64,000 nucleotides of DNA from Calonectria ilicicola (Eukaryota > Ascomycota > Sordariomycetes > Hypocreales > Nectriaceae), in contig CP085825.1 in assembly GCA_020809705.1 (NCBI GenBank), forward strand, positions 7,936,001-8,000,000, written 5' to 3'. Numbering within the stretch: the first letter of the stretch is position 1; each line of letters begins with the position of its first letter. Positions 1 to 11,164 of this stretch are shown piece by piece. A model generated the notes under the pieces. The model did not search any database. It was not told where the DNA came from and saw only the letters and a program-made list of their open reading frames with translations. Both the position numbers and the translations under genes were made by a program.

Positions 1-15
1 TGACTTGGGCTCAAG

Positions 16-1462
16 GAATCTTGCAGCAACCATGTTCTCACCGGCTGCCTCGAAGCTGATGATCGACTTTTCCATCACAAACACTACCCTTGCTACGCTG
101 GCCGTATCGATATATTTGTTGGGGTTTGCGTTGGGACCTCTGGTGATTGCACCTATTTCTGAGGTCTACGGTCGCCTATGGGTCTACCATGTTTGCAACC
201 CTATTTTCCTGGCCTTGACTGTTGCATGCGCTTCTTGCAAGAGCCTCACTTCCTTTATCGTATGCCGGTTCTTGGCTGGTTGCGCTGGTGCTGCGCCCAT
301 TGCCATTGGTGGTGGTACGATTGCAGATGTGGCCCCTGTTGAAGAACGAGGAGCTGCCATGGCGGCGTTTGGCATCGGTCCAATTCTAGGTCCCGTAAGT
401 TTTCTTCATCATGAAACCCGCGCGTTACAACTAGTATTAACAACAAGTAAAGGTACTCGGTCCCATCATTGGTGGCTTTGTCGCTGCGGATCTGGGCTGG
501 CGATGGACCTTGTGGATTATCGCTATCGTGGTAAGAATGCCATTCGCTATTGAGATTGGATTCCGTGACTAATCTTGTCAAAGGGAGGTTTCAATACCAT
601 CATGTGTTTCATTTTCATGAGAGAGACTTATCTCCCAGTTTTGACAGCTCGTATCGCAAAACAACAAGAACAATCGAACATTGAACCTGGCCAATCTAAG
701 GAAGCCGGCAACACAAAAGTATCCAAGGAGCTCCTGCATGCTTCCATGAGACCCACTCGGTTACTCTTCCTCAACCCCGTCGTTACGGCGCTTGCGCTGC
801 ACAACGGCTTTGTTTTCGGCATGATTTATTTGCTCTTTGCAACATTCCCAATCGTTTTCCCTGGACAATATGGATTCAGTACCCGTATTTCCGGCCTAAG
901 CTACCTCGGAATGGGAGTTGGAATGATTATTGGAATCGCGTTATTCGGAATTTTGAGTGACAAGCTTTCAAACAAGAACAAGGGTGCAGATGGCCCTAAA
1001 CCAGAGGGCAGACTTCCTGTCGTCATTTGGTTCAGTCCTCTTATTCCAGCAGGCTTCTTCATGTATGGTTGGACTGCCGAGTATGATATCCACTGGATCG
1101 TTCCCATTATTGGAACAGCGCTTATTGGCTGCGGATGTCTTTTCGTCATGGTGAGTAGCCCCCAACTTCTGCACATAATTTCAGGCCAACTTGTACTGAC
1201 GATAAACCAGTTACCCTCTCAAATCTATGTCATTGATGCTTTTGGAGCTGAAGGCGCTGCGTCAGCTCTTGCTGCCCTGGCCGTCGTCCGATCTATTCTG
1301 GGATGCTTCCTCCCCCTAGCGGGTACTCAGCTTTACGATAAGCTTGGTTATGGATGGGGCAACTCGGTTTTGGCTTTCATTACCATGGTTTTCATCCCTG
1401 TCCCCATTGCTTTGTACAAATATGGAGGATCTCTCCGAGAGAGATTCCACGTGGAGCTTTGA
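16..1462 (+). CDS. MFS drug:H+ antiporter (DHA1 type), 5' end outside window
   Basis: Major facilitator superfamily membrane transporter, probably a proton-driven efflux pump of the fungal 12-TM DHA1 group. I read exons 16-394, 453-530, 584-1150 and 1211-1462; introns are 58, 53 and 60 nt with GT-AG ends. The last intron keeps the frame open, so it would be easy to miss. The window starts inside an upstream intron whose AG lies at 14-15. Visible signatures are the loop motif around PISEVYGR, the antiporter motif C region GPILGPVLGPIIGG formed across the first splice, and paired hydrophobic helices to the end. It is a clear paralogue of the transporter at 38218-39875: NLAATMF, SIYL.GFA.GP and the VDAFG/IDAFG block match, and the first intron positions are the same. 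Its substrate cannot be told. The N-terminal cytosolic tail is missing from the window. Confidence 0.9.
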
Positions 1463-3277
1463 AGAAGGACATATACACCGGGACATCATATCTAATACAT
1501 TACGGAAGAATTGGATCGGATCTTGAGGATTTGATCATGGAGTTACAAGGACAACATAAAATGAAATGGTAGAACTAGAATTTAAACCACGCTACTCTGG
1601 AATTCGGCAAGAGTGTTTTCTGGGAATAGAACACACTTTGATGTTTAGTCTCATGCCATGATTGATAAGGATGCCAAGCGAGGGAGACTGAACGGAGCTA
1701 CAGTTTAATAGTTCAATACTAATAGAGAGGCAGCCCTCGCAGTCGTGTTGATGCCTTCTGTAGAGACCAACGAAGCTATGTTCGACGGACAAGAAACGGC
1801 TGTAAGAGTAATTAAGTTCCACTTCAATTACCATCCCTCGACCGTGCATTATCCCCAAACTCATACCAGTACGGTTTTCAATTGTGGATCATAATTAATC
1901 AAGGAAGCTGGGGCTATCCAGGTGACATCATCAACCTTGGAGAATGCGTTGTCGACAAGCTGTGTTACCCATGCAGGTCAACATCCCATTCGTTTTCCTG
2001 TAAGCAAGCAGAGCCTAAAGAAAGAAAAAGAGTTTTGTAGCAATAACGATATAATTCCACAGCGATGGTATCCACTGCTCGGCAACCCAGTCAACAAGAT
2101 ACGAGTCGCTGGCATCCTTCATCCCTTTGACAAGCATCACAAGGCCGCTAAACTAGACCTCAATCCATAAAACCCACAGTTTCTTGACTACCACTGAAGA
2201 GATAACGCCACTGAACGGTTAACTCGGCCATACCCTGTGAGTGAGGCTTTAGCCCCTGCAGCAGCTAGCGGACGCCAGCTTGGACTAGTAGTGGTGGGGG
2301 ATGGAACATTTGTGGCGCAGAACACATCGCCTCCTCTGTTCATCGCGTTCCTCAGCTGTCCTACCGACCCATGAATCTCCATGAATCAGCAAGGCGGCTG
2401 AACAGAGTCAAAGATCTTTCCATATAAGTATAGGCTGCACATACATTTCTCCTGTGGATGCATCGGATCGTCGGATATGCCATTGGGAAGGGATGTACGA
2501 GGGATGTTTTGGTGATGGTTTGGATCGCGCTTAGCCCGGTCGGGAAGCCGCTCTTATACCTGGTCTCGATAAGGTTCACAGCAAAGGCTCATCAAGGTCA
2601 ATGAAAACCTTCACCTCAAGCTTTTTAGATACATATACCGTACGGCAGAAAGGGTACAGGCTGCCACTTTGCCATCGCATCTCGCAGGCAAGAACAATCG
2701 GAGTGCTCCCTAGCCTAGGTCGAGCTGCCTCTCACAGGGGATATCCAACCAAAACACATTTCTCCTGTACTGGGCTGGACTTCTGAATGGAATGTTTGCA
2801 GAGTACAGATGTTTGTTGGTCACTTACCTGTTTCGGAAAAGCCAGACCAGGCGTGGCTTTTTTTTAGTACAATGATTTTTGAATAAACCGGGTCACTCCG
2901 AAGTCATCCACTAGCCAAAACGATCTATTGGACTGGACACACAAACAGAAAATCGTTGCCCCCTGAAAGCCAGCCAAGAATCAGTACGTCATTTTCCATA
3001 AAAAAGAAATATCGTAAAACAATGGCACCAAAACATCAGAATATAACTGGGTCCTTGCAGAAAGTCCCCCACAGTGGCTTTCCAACCCTTGCAACCAGTA
3101 ATTTGCATGTCTCAAAGTAAGATTGGAACCCGCCATTTACGGCCAGATCCTGACACTTGACGTACGGCTGAAATCTTCTGCCCATGTTTGCATGTTTATT
3201 TAACCCCCGATACTTCCCCACCCTCACAAGAGCGATCTCGATCCACCATCTGTTCTTTGCATATCCTTCCAAGAATC
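1463..3277. other. intergenic, no supported gene
   Basis: About 1.8 kb with only short open frames (for example 1592-1864 on the minus strand) that show no family signature, no splice structure and no convincing start. The final 80 bases are pyrimidine-rich and probably form the promoter and 5' leader of the gene at 3278. Confidence 0.5.
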
Positions 3278-3860
3278 ATGCGTTTCATCAAGTCTAACAT
3301 CTCCGCCCTGTTGGTGTTGAGTGCGACCACTGTGAGCGCAAGACAATGCTTCCTGTCATCACGCTTAACAAGCTCGGCATACCCTGACTTGACAACATCG
3401 ACATTGGACTCGACTACCCTAACTTCCGACTCAACGATCGTGACTTCCGACTTAACAACATCTACTTCCGACTTTACGACGGCGACTTCTGACTCAACGA
3501 CATCGACTTCCGACTCGACGCCTGTGACTTCAGACCAAACGACGACCTTCACTTCATCAGACTTGATAACCTCCACGACCCTAACCACCTCGACAACAAG
3601 TGCGGCTACTTGCAAAGACCTGGAAGGTACGTAATGGCCGCCGGGGACACGGCCTGTACGTATGTAACAATTTTGACTGACCTGATATAGAATCCTGCAC
3701 AAGCGAGCTCGAGTGCTGCTCAGGGATATGCAATGGCAATGTGTGCGCGTCACAAACTTGCATCGCCTCCGGTGCCGTTTGTGATCTTACCAATCCAGGA
3801 GCCTGCTGCAGTGGGACTTGTACCAACTTTAACCCCCCTGTGGCTCCTGTGTGTGCATAG
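3278..3860 (+). CDS. secreted Thr/Ser-repeat protein with two tandem cystine-knot (knottin-like) modules
   Basis: A 172-residue secreted protein of unknown role. Exons are 3278-3626 and 3691-3860; the 64-nt intron has donor GTACGT, a CTGAC branch site and acceptor ATAG. Residues 1-21 form a signal peptide. Residues about 36-105 are a Thr/Ser/Asp-rich linker built on a 7-residue unit (TTxTSDS), probably O-glycosylated. The C-terminus has two Cys modules: residues 112-135 with spacing C-x6-C-x5-CC-x3-C-x4-C, the canonical inhibitor-cystine-knot spacing, and residues 140-171 with C-x6-C-x7-CC-x3-C-x10-C. The intron splits the first module between its first and second cysteines. Such proteins can be effectors, inhibitors or wall-bound peptides; nothing here decides which. 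The spacing is seen; the fold is inferred. Confidence 0.85.
3388..3545 (+). repeat. 21-bp coding tandem repeat (Thr-Ser-Asp heptads)
   Basis: About seven imperfect copies of a 21-bp unit read as TTxTSDS, with third-position drift between copies. It lies wholly inside exon 1 of the knottin-like gene, and length change in 21-bp steps would keep the frame. Confidence 0.8.
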
Positions 3861-4118
3861 AGAGCATGGTTTAGAACATTTGAGTGCGATAAAATTGGCC
3901 CAAAGAGAAATGTGGAATATTTCAAGAACTAGTTTCAAGTTCAAGTATTAGATGCATGCATACTTTTTCTTTTTTAAGGAAAGGAGCTTTTTCATATAAA
4001 CATAAATATAAATTTTAATAAAAACATAGGATAATTCTTCTAGTCCAATGAATCAATACTATCAACCCTAAATATAAGGCAAAATATATGATCTAAGAAT
4101 TGAGCCTAGAGCATGAGT

Positions 4119-5462
4119 TCAACGGACCAGAGCAATGGAGTGCGCTCCTCGGGTAACAGGAATTGAATAGCTTGTTTTAACAAACTCTACCCGGTTGCTA
4201 TCGCTGTGGTCTCCCGAGATTCGCCAAAAGTCAATTGAGCCTCCCGGTGATCGGCCGTCGTATTGATCAAAAGTGGTGGCTGCGACGAAGCGACTTGAGC
4301 TATCAAACACAACGCCTTCTGGCAGAATGCCATCGTAGGCAAAGGTGCCAACCGTTTCTAGACTACCTGTCTCGATATCCACTCGCAAGAGACTAAGCGA
4401 GGAGAAAAAGCCCTGGTATGGACTGTCTAGCGCTGGAGTGCTTCGCTCAAGATTGGCCGTCACAGCCCATCTTCCGTCCGGGCTGAGGGCAAGACCTTCT
4501 GGCATGACCCCAACTTGCGCTCGAGAAATGAGCGAGTGCTGTGGAGATCCTGCGCTATCTTGAGAGGCATTCAAGCGGATACTGCTGATTGTTCCGCGAG
4601 GTGCTTCTGGTCCTAGCCCCGTGTACATGGCGTTTGAAAAAATATATTCGCCGTTGGGGCTGAACTTGGCTGTAAAAGGTGACCGTTCCAGCGCAACCGA
4701 GTTGCCCCAGCTTCTCAGACTGGTTGAATTATTAGATCCAACAACTTCCACTAATAAGAGACGTGGTTCGGTGCTGTCGGTGAGCGCAAGAACATTGAGG
4801 TCAGGATGGAAGTTTGCGTCCATCAACAGATTGCCTGCTGTCCAGCCGGGAATATCCGGGGTCGATAACAAGGAGAGTTTCCCGTCTCTGAACCGGTAGA
4901 GTGCTAAAGGAGTCTCCCCTCCGTCCCCCTCCAGTGTATGCGTTACTGCAACGAGATCTCCCGCGGCATTCATAGAGACCGTGGAGGGCCGGTTAAAACC
5001 CTCGAGAACTTGGACGACCCTGGGGTTATCCAGGTCACTCATATCGACAATGGTGAGATTGCGAGAGGTAGGCAAGTCTTGCATAGTTGCACTAATATTT
5101 CCGACTGGACGTGGCCTGACGGTTTCGGTAACAATGGCATACCGGCCGTCTGGAGTGATTGCCAACGCAGCTGGAGGACCGATTACCGAGTTACCAACCG
5201 GCACGCTGGATGCTTTCCACTCTGAGGGCGTCCCGTCCAGGCGGATGATACTGAGAGCATCTTGGCCTTGAAATGGTCCTAGAAACCCGTCGGCGTAGGC
5301 TGAAGAGACCATATCTGCATCTGAGATTGCAACCAAGAATTGACCTCCAAAGCTTAGGTGGCCCACATGTGGCAGATCTTGTGCCATGGTGTTGAACCCA
5401 AGGTTAGAGCCAAGCGTTGCAACCAAAGCTGCCAACGAAATTTTGGAGCGCCTCAAAATCAT
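4119..5462 (-). CDS. secreted beta-propeller protein (lactonase/YVTN-like)
   Basis: A single-exon gene for 447 residues. The ATG lies at 5462-5460 and is followed by a basic N-terminus and hydrophobic stretch that fits a signal peptide ending near residue 28. The rest shows repeated beta-propeller blade signatures such as ITPDGRYAIVT, FSPNGEYIFSN and LSPDGRWAVTA, each an SPDG turn followed by a hydrophobic strand, as in lactonase/YVTN-type seven-bladed propellers. I see no catalytic motif that fixes an activity, so a role in sugar-lactone hydrolysis is only a possibility. Several NxS/T sequons agree with secretion. The neighbour upstream is the knottin-like gene, convergent with a gap of 258 bp. 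Confidence 0.85.
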   Translation of the reverse strand: MILRRSKISLAALVATLGSNLGFNTMAQDLPHVGHLSFGGQFLVAISDADMVSSAYADGFLGPFQGQDALSIIRLDGTPSEWKASSVPVGNSVIGPPAALAITPDGRYAIVTETVRPRPVGNISATMQDLPTSRNLTIVDMSDLDNPRVVQVLEGFNRPSTVSMNAAGDLVAVTHTLEGDGGETPLALYRFRDGKLSLLSTPDIPGWTAGNLLMDANFHPDLNVLALTDSTEPRLLLVEVVGSNNSTSLRSWGNSVALERSPFTAKFSPNGEYIFSNAMYTGLGPEAPRGTISSIRLNASQDSAGSPQHSLISRAQVGVMPEGLALSPDGRWAVTANLERSTPALDSPYQGFFSSLSLLRVDIETGSLETVGTFAYDGILPEGVVFDSSSRFVAATTFDQYDGRSPGGSIDFWRISGDHSDSNRVEFVKTSYSIPVTRGAHSIALVR

Positions 5463-7168
5463 AATTATTTCTAAAAATTAATGCTGGTTTGGAGGGTAGG
5501 GTCGAATTGGTCTGAGTGCTTTCTCATGTCTGGAGTCTGGTGCCTCATGGGAAAGAAAAGCTCTCACACTATTTATCTGAAGTAACTGGCGTGACTCCTC
5601 TAAGCCCCATATGTAATCGTCGTTTACGGCATAATTTGATTGGTCTCCAAAGCAATGCATGGGATATGAATTTCCCATTTCGGACTTAACGGACCCGAAT
5701 GAGACCCCGCGTGCATGGACGGTATCAATGGCCACCGAGAATCCCGGCTGATTTCAGATCGTCTCCACCGTAGGGCCATGGCATTCATGCTTAAGCTTGA
5801 GCTTATCCTAAACACCAAAACAATTTATACATACTATTGTTCCCCCTTTGAAATAATGCAAGGATAACCCGCGGGATGAAGCATCATACAGAGGTGGGTG
5901 CTCTTCTGGTGAAGGATTGCATTTGCAATAGGTTTCGTGGAAAATAGCAACTCGGGATTAGGGTGTGTGGTATTTTGACACCTTTAAGCGTCCTCATAAA
6001 TAGGATAGCAATCACTGTGGGGATGTCGCCAGGATCAGGATGCGTCACCGTCGGCGATCAATGGACTGGAGGTGATCCATTCTAATCGCCAATCCTCGTG
6101 TTTTTGAGGCTACCACCCGGCCCATCCGTTCCGTAATAACTTTTCAACAATAGAACCACTGGATAGATTTGTAAGCTATTTCTGCATTACATTGATATCC
6201 ACCATTCTACTATACCCAAGCTAACATCGAGTAAATACCGCAGTTTCTCAAGGCAATTCATTAGATCCAATAGACAAAAGAAACGTAGCCTAGCCGACGT
6301 CCGAAAGTATGTACCACCCGCCTGATTTTACTTTGACCACAATAGGTTGTAGGTAGCGCATGTGAGCCAGTGGCTGATGTCAGCCACCACCGCGGTGTTC
6401 TCCACCATGGCTTGGCCGAGCCTACCCTGAATATTTGTTATCTCTGGTGTGATAACCTGGTTTGGATTAAAAGATTTTATATAATCTTTTTTTTTCTTCT
6501 TTTTTTTGTGTGTGTATATTTAGTGCAAAACCTTGGTAAGATCGATGTACCCCTAGATGGTATTTAATGGAGTTATCCATCACAGTTCGATCGGACCTAA
6601 TTGGTGACATGCCACAACTCATTACCGTTCTTCAGCTGTTAGATTGACCTCTTCGGCTGGGAAGCCGATCACTTGTGGCACGTTTGTATTCCTCACTCGA
6701 CCGAGACAAAAGGCGGATTAGGAAGGTGACTGCCATATTTTCTTTCGGATTTCTCACCGATCACACGTTGTCCTTTATAAGTCCCGGAGGAGCATCCTTG
6801 CCGGGCAATGACAAAGCCCAGTCTAGCTGGCCCGCCGCTTGATGGCCCGTGTGCTCCGACGCAAGAATCGAAGCTTGTTCCCCAACCCCGTAAACCTGAC
6901 GGCCCAATTATCTCTGGCAAAATTACCGTTTGCATGGTTAAATTTAACGCTCTCTCAATTTATTCTCACCCATCGGGCGGGACGCTGCACAATCTTGATG
7001 TGTGCTGAGCCTGGACTTGGATGGTTGGTGCTCTAAAATACAACGTAATAGAGTCCACTGAGTACAAGGGCTTGACATTGACCATTGTTGTCATACGGTA
7101 CATAAAGCGAATGACTTTTGCAAACAGGTCTAAGCAACATCAGATAGGAAACAAGGGATTTCTTCACA
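5463..7168. other. intergenic with T-rich tract
   Basis: About 1.7 kb without a supported gene. A pyrimidine run followed by GT repeats occupies roughly 6485-6520. The part next to 5463 should hold the promoter of the propeller gene. Short open frames at 6370-6567 and 6693-6935 have no recognisable content. Confidence 0.5.
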
Positions 7169-7985
7169 ATGAGATACACAACCTCCGTTCATGCTCTGAA
7201 TAACTTCGCATTACTCTACGAGACCACGGTAACCGGCATCGAGCTTCCTGCGGCCAAATACCCCCTAATCTTTGACGAAACTCACAAAGCTAACAGTAGT
7301 TTAAGTGTATGATCACAAATTGTAGCTGGCTGTCCTTCTTGACCAGGACACAGGCCTTTCATACATCATTCGCTCAGGCGAAGAACATCCAGTCTTCAGT
7401 CCCGCAATGAATTCCATGTAATGGACTGTGTCATCCTTGGGGGTTTGATACTACCCTCTGAATTCAAGACCGTTTACAACGGCGACCATCTCTTGTCCAA
7501 CTACATTGCGGACGGCATTTTTGTTAATGGTCTCGATCAATCATTTCTTGATGTTCCCGAAGGCGAACGCCCCACTCTAGCTTGGCACGACGATTATATC
7601 TTTGGTCAAATCAGCCAACGCAGCACACTTTGGCATTGGGCGGCGCCATGGACCGGTTCTTTGGAGAAGCTGATGGGCACACAGCCGTTTCCCGGTCTTC
7701 CCGGAGTGTGGGATACAACCATTGATAGTCTTCCCAGGAGCCGACAGTTGGTGATGAAGATTGACGAATCCGTGGTAGTCCTTGATGCGCCGCCTCACCA
7801 AGGCCTGGTTATAATGGAGTGGGTAAGCAGACTATGGAAAAGGCAGTCACCCATATCTTTGTTTGCCTGTACAAAACTTGCAAGTACATGAGAAGATTGT
7901 AAATTCCTACAGTTGACTCACCACCATCATGACCACTTCCGAGAATCTATGGATTTTGTAGCAGCTGGCGTAAGGGCTATTACCT
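7169..7985 (+). pseudogene. broken metallo-beta-lactamase-fold hydrolase
   Basis: A decayed protein gene whose parts are still readable in different frames. An ATG at 7169 opens a short N-terminal piece that stops at about 7304. A second piece (LAVLLDQDTGLSYIIRSGEE) begins near 7326 and runs to a stop near 7420. The longest piece, 7421-7814, continues in a shifted frame through LAWHDDYIFGQIS. A further frame shift occurs after VIMEW. A possible degenerate intron ends in TACAG at about 7911, directly followed by LTHHHHDHF, the HxHxDH zinc-binding motif of the metallo-beta-lactamase superfamily. A stop follows within 20 codons and the C-terminal half with the later zinc ligands is not recognisable. 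At least two frame changes have no acceptable intron explanation, so I call it a pseudogene; a sequencing error at one of them cannot be excluded. Confidence 0.7.
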
Positions 7986-8574
7986 GAACGAGCCAAACAC
8001 TGCTACAACCAGATTTCGGACTCCCAGCTCCTCACGTATGGCTTTAATGTGCAGGGATGGCAATGATCTGCATAAGCACGGGAATGACCTATGGAAGAGT
8101 GCAATAGTTCTGATTCGGGTAAGACACAGAACAACAGCACAGAGCTCAGGAGTGCGCAACCGAATTTCATTCATACAAGGGGGCAAGACACAGGAACGGT
8201 GTTGATTCGCAACCTGGCTGGCTTAGATGGGGCTTATTACAGACTATTGGACTGAGTGGATCCCGGAAGGTTCAGGAATGAGTTAGTTCATGGGCGGGAT
8301 ACGTAAATAGTGGAGACGCTTGCCCACAAGAAAGAAGCGAGCTGAGAAACTATTGATGTGGCGGCCTTGGTTCTAGGCCCAACTTGAATCGCTAAACTTG
8401 CTGCAGTCTTGCAGCCATCCCACACCAGGGGTTTATTAGCCAGCTTGCACCTATACGTCTTTAGTCTATAAAGCTGTCCTACGAACGAAATCGCCGCCAT
8501 TGACTGTAAACCATCCAATTTTGATCAGCCAGCTCGTTGACTCCTACACTTTCCCCGGTCATATACAGGTCATC
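7986..8574. other. pseudogene tail and promoter of the RelA/SpoT gene
   Basis: No open frame with recognisable content. The left part is probably eroded 3' sequence of the metallo-beta-lactamase pseudogene; the right part is the likely promoter and leader of the gene at 8575. Confidence 0.4.
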
Positions 8575-10149
8575 ATGGACACCAGAGCTGTCGCCATAGG
8601 CGCTGTGCCCTTTATCGCCGGTTCACCATCCGTCACCCGCCCTCAAAATCCTGTCATAGAGAGCTTCATTGCAAATTATGATAATGCATTTTATGCTCAG
8701 TTAGCCGAGATTGCAGAGTACAAGTGCCGCCACGTGCTTAACGAGTTTGGTATTCCAGCTATTGTCACCTCTCGTGCGAAGAACAGAGAACGATTGCACG
8801 ATAAACTCTTGTCGAGAAACAAAACTCGAGAAACAGGCCCATACCAAAGCGAAGGCGATATCAAAAGTGACATAGCCGACTTTGTTGGTGTTCGTATCGT
8901 TTTGTATTTTCCCGAGCAAGAAGAGGAGCTGCCTGCTTTACTCGCAGACGGTGTCTCTGACAGGCAGCAGCAAATGTCCAAGGTCAGATTATTTAAAACT
9001 GGCGAGCGCGGGAAAGCTATATATATTAACAAGGCAAGCCCCAGCGAGCCTGAACCGGAAGGTTATTCGGCCACTCACCTCCGTGTTTACTTAAATGATG
9101 GCTTTATTGTGCCTGGAGAGCGGCGGTTTCACGGTACAATGATTGAAATTCAGATTATGTCCCTTTTGATGCACGCATGGTCTGAAGTAAACCACGACAT
9201 GGATTATAAGACGCTGAGCGGAAAGCTGTCTGTTGAAGAGAGAGCAGCGTTGCGTAGCCTCAATCAAGGAGTGCGCGAGAACGCCAAATTAGTGACCAGT
9301 ATTATGGAAATGTCTCGAGCACGCCTTGAAGATACAGACAGGCCTCTGAAGACGACCTTGGACCTGAGGGCAATGATTACCAAGTACACGTACTCGCCCC
9401 CACATGAACACTTGGGACCCCTCAACCTCTTATTGGAAATCATCAACCAGTTCGGAATCAGATCACGGCAATTTAGATCAGAGATTCGAGAGTGGAATGT
9501 TCAAGTCAATCCCCGAGAAGATGAGCATCAATTTGTGCAGTCGATGCTTCATTTTTTGTTTTACAAGAACTGTATAAAAGACGATCCATATAATCAGCCA
9601 TTCCTCATCACGAAACTCAACAATCAGTTCCAAAAACAAACTAGAGATATGGAAGATCCGATTTCTGAAAAAGCCACCCAAATCGAGACCCTGAATGGGA
9701 TCCTAACCTATGCCTTCGATGAGGTCTTTCGGATTGACCAAGTGATTATGGATAGGAGGCACACGATAAAAAAGAAAAGGGCTGGAGAAGATGATACTCT
9801 TATGAAATACTGGTATTCAAAAGATGACTGGAACTCCTTTGAGGCTCTGAAGTCGAGATATTTCCAAGCAAAGCCTCACAACGGCCGAACGGAAACAAAT
9901 GTGCCCCAAGACACATTGGAGACTCTTAAGACAGATCTGAACCGAATTTCGGATGTCTGGAATATATTTAATACGACCAGGAATCTTCAGGCAGCCCTTG
10001 TGTTTGGGAGGATTAAGTATGGTAATGAATGGGGAGAAAGGTATGAAGCTTCTCAAGCTCTAAAGTGGCAGATGAGACCAGATAGGTTTGCGCAAGAGCG
10101 AGAGGAGATGGCAAGTCGGATATATAAGACCCCGAAAAATTGGAGCTAA
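8575..10149 (+). CDS. RelA/SpoT-domain protein (alarmone-synthetase-like)
   Basis: A single-exon gene for 524 residues. The open frame runs upstream to 8500, but the first ATG is at 8575 with A at -3 and G at +4. Residues about 70-215 carry the nucleotidyltransferase core of the RelA/SpoT synthetase family: ADFVGVR at 101-107 (DxxGxR motif with the metal-binding Asp), GYSATHLRVYLND at 163-175, the catalytic-Glu strand EIQI at 191-194, and HAWSEVNHDMDYK at 200-212. In bacteria this domain transfers pyrophosphate from ATP to GDP/GTP to make (p)ppGpp. No HD hydrolase domain or TGS/ACT regulatory region is present, so it resembles a small alarmone synthetase with about 300 extra C-terminal residues, mostly helical and charged, that I do not recognise. 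No targeting signal is obvious. Activity is inferred from motifs only. Confidence 0.9.
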   Translation: MDTRAVAIGAVPFIAGSPSVTRPQNPVIESFIANYDNAFYAQLAEIAEYKCRHVLNEFGIPAIVTSRAKNRERLHDKLLSRNKTRETGPYQSEGDIKSDIADFVGVRIVLYFPEQEEELPALLADGVSDRQQQMSKVRLFKTGERGKAIYINKASPSEPEPEGYSATHLRVYLNDGFIVPGERRFHGTMIEIQIMSLLMHAWSEVNHDMDYKTLSGKLSVEERAALRSLNQGVRENAKLVTSIMEMSRARLEDTDRPLKTTLDLRAMITKYTYSPPHEHLGPLNLLLEIINQFGIRSRQFRSEIREWNVQVNPREDEHQFVQSMLHFLFYKNCIKDDPYNQPFLITKLNNQFQKQTRDMEDPISEKATQIETLNGILTYAFDEVFRIDQVIMDRRHTIKKKRAGEDDTLMKYWYSKDDWNSFEALKSRYFQAKPHNGRTETNVPQDTLETLKTDLNRISDVWNIFNTTRNLQAALVFGRIKYGNEWGERYEASQALKWQMRPDRFAQEREEMASRIYKTPKNWS

Positions 10150-11164
10150 TTTTAGAAATACTTTGTTGGGTGCTGGCAACAAATTATCGAGGCTGTGTTT
10201 AGTAAATAAATGAAGGCTTAGTCAAGCTGGTGTTATCTGCAAGCAACCGAAAGCACCCGTCTTCTGACCCCAAGAAGACAAGATAATCCTGGACTGGTGG
10301 AATTGCTATGAGGTTGCGTCTAGAAAATAAACCTTCAAAGGTGAGTAATTACCTCACCAATGCTGTTGGAGGTGTCAAAGTTGATGATAATCGCTCGTTC
10401 ACGTCGGGTTGATCTGTCTGTTACCAACACTACAATTGCAGATTATTGATGGTAATCTATGTCTTCAAATGGACGTAAGCACGCTGGACCATGTGCTTGA
10501 ATATGCTCATTTGAAACTGGATATCTAAATGTTGCACCATCCGATCTTAAATGTGTTATGAATGATCTGCGGGGAAACGAAGAAAAAAATGCTATTAAAG
10601 ACAGGGATGGGACGAGAGAGTGCTCAGATCCCTAACCAAGTCTTGTGACTGTATAACTACAACTTTAATAGCTACAAGACACCACATAGATCCAACAGAC
10701 AATGAATCATGAGTTTACCAAGAACTTATCCGCTAATGGAACAAATCCTAGGGTTTAGATAAATGCCCGAGGTAGGGATTCGCTTTTGAATTGGTCAATC
10801 CAGGTGATCATGATGCCACGATGTTAAGCTAACAACCCTGAGCCAAGCTAAGAAGGCGCTGCTAGCTGCTTTGCTCGCGATCTCGCAGCAGGCTTGGTGG
10901 CAGGGTTTGATTAGCGAGTTAAATAAGGACTAGACTAGGCACAATGGTTTACTTTCTTTGCAGTAAAATATAAAAAACTTAACTATAACATTAATATTCT
11001 CTCAATTTCTGACATTGGTCTTGTCTAGCCATGCGAACATCAAGCCCCATCCGTCAAGATACTTGACGCCCAACGTCATGTCATATTCATGAAATAGAGT
11101 AGTCGATTGAACCCTACTCTATCAAGTAGCCACTGAGGCGTATGGAGTATCGCTTTGATTTGTC
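10150..11164. other. intergenic, nothing recognised
   Basis: About 1 kb, with no supported gene or RNA. It lies between the 3' ends of two convergent genes and therefore probably holds terminators only. Confidence 0.5.

Noticed and set aside
1592..1864. 90-codon minus-strand frame
   Set aside because: No signature and no start context; treated as non-coding.
3196..3753. 185-codon minus-strand frame rich in Val/Glu/Ser across the knottin-like gene
   Set aside because: It is the antisense shadow of the Thr/Ser repeat; the plus strand has a signal peptide, intron and Cys pattern.
8500..8574. Longer N-terminus for the RelA/SpoT protein
   Set aside because: The extension begins with TTG; the first ATG in good context is at 8575.
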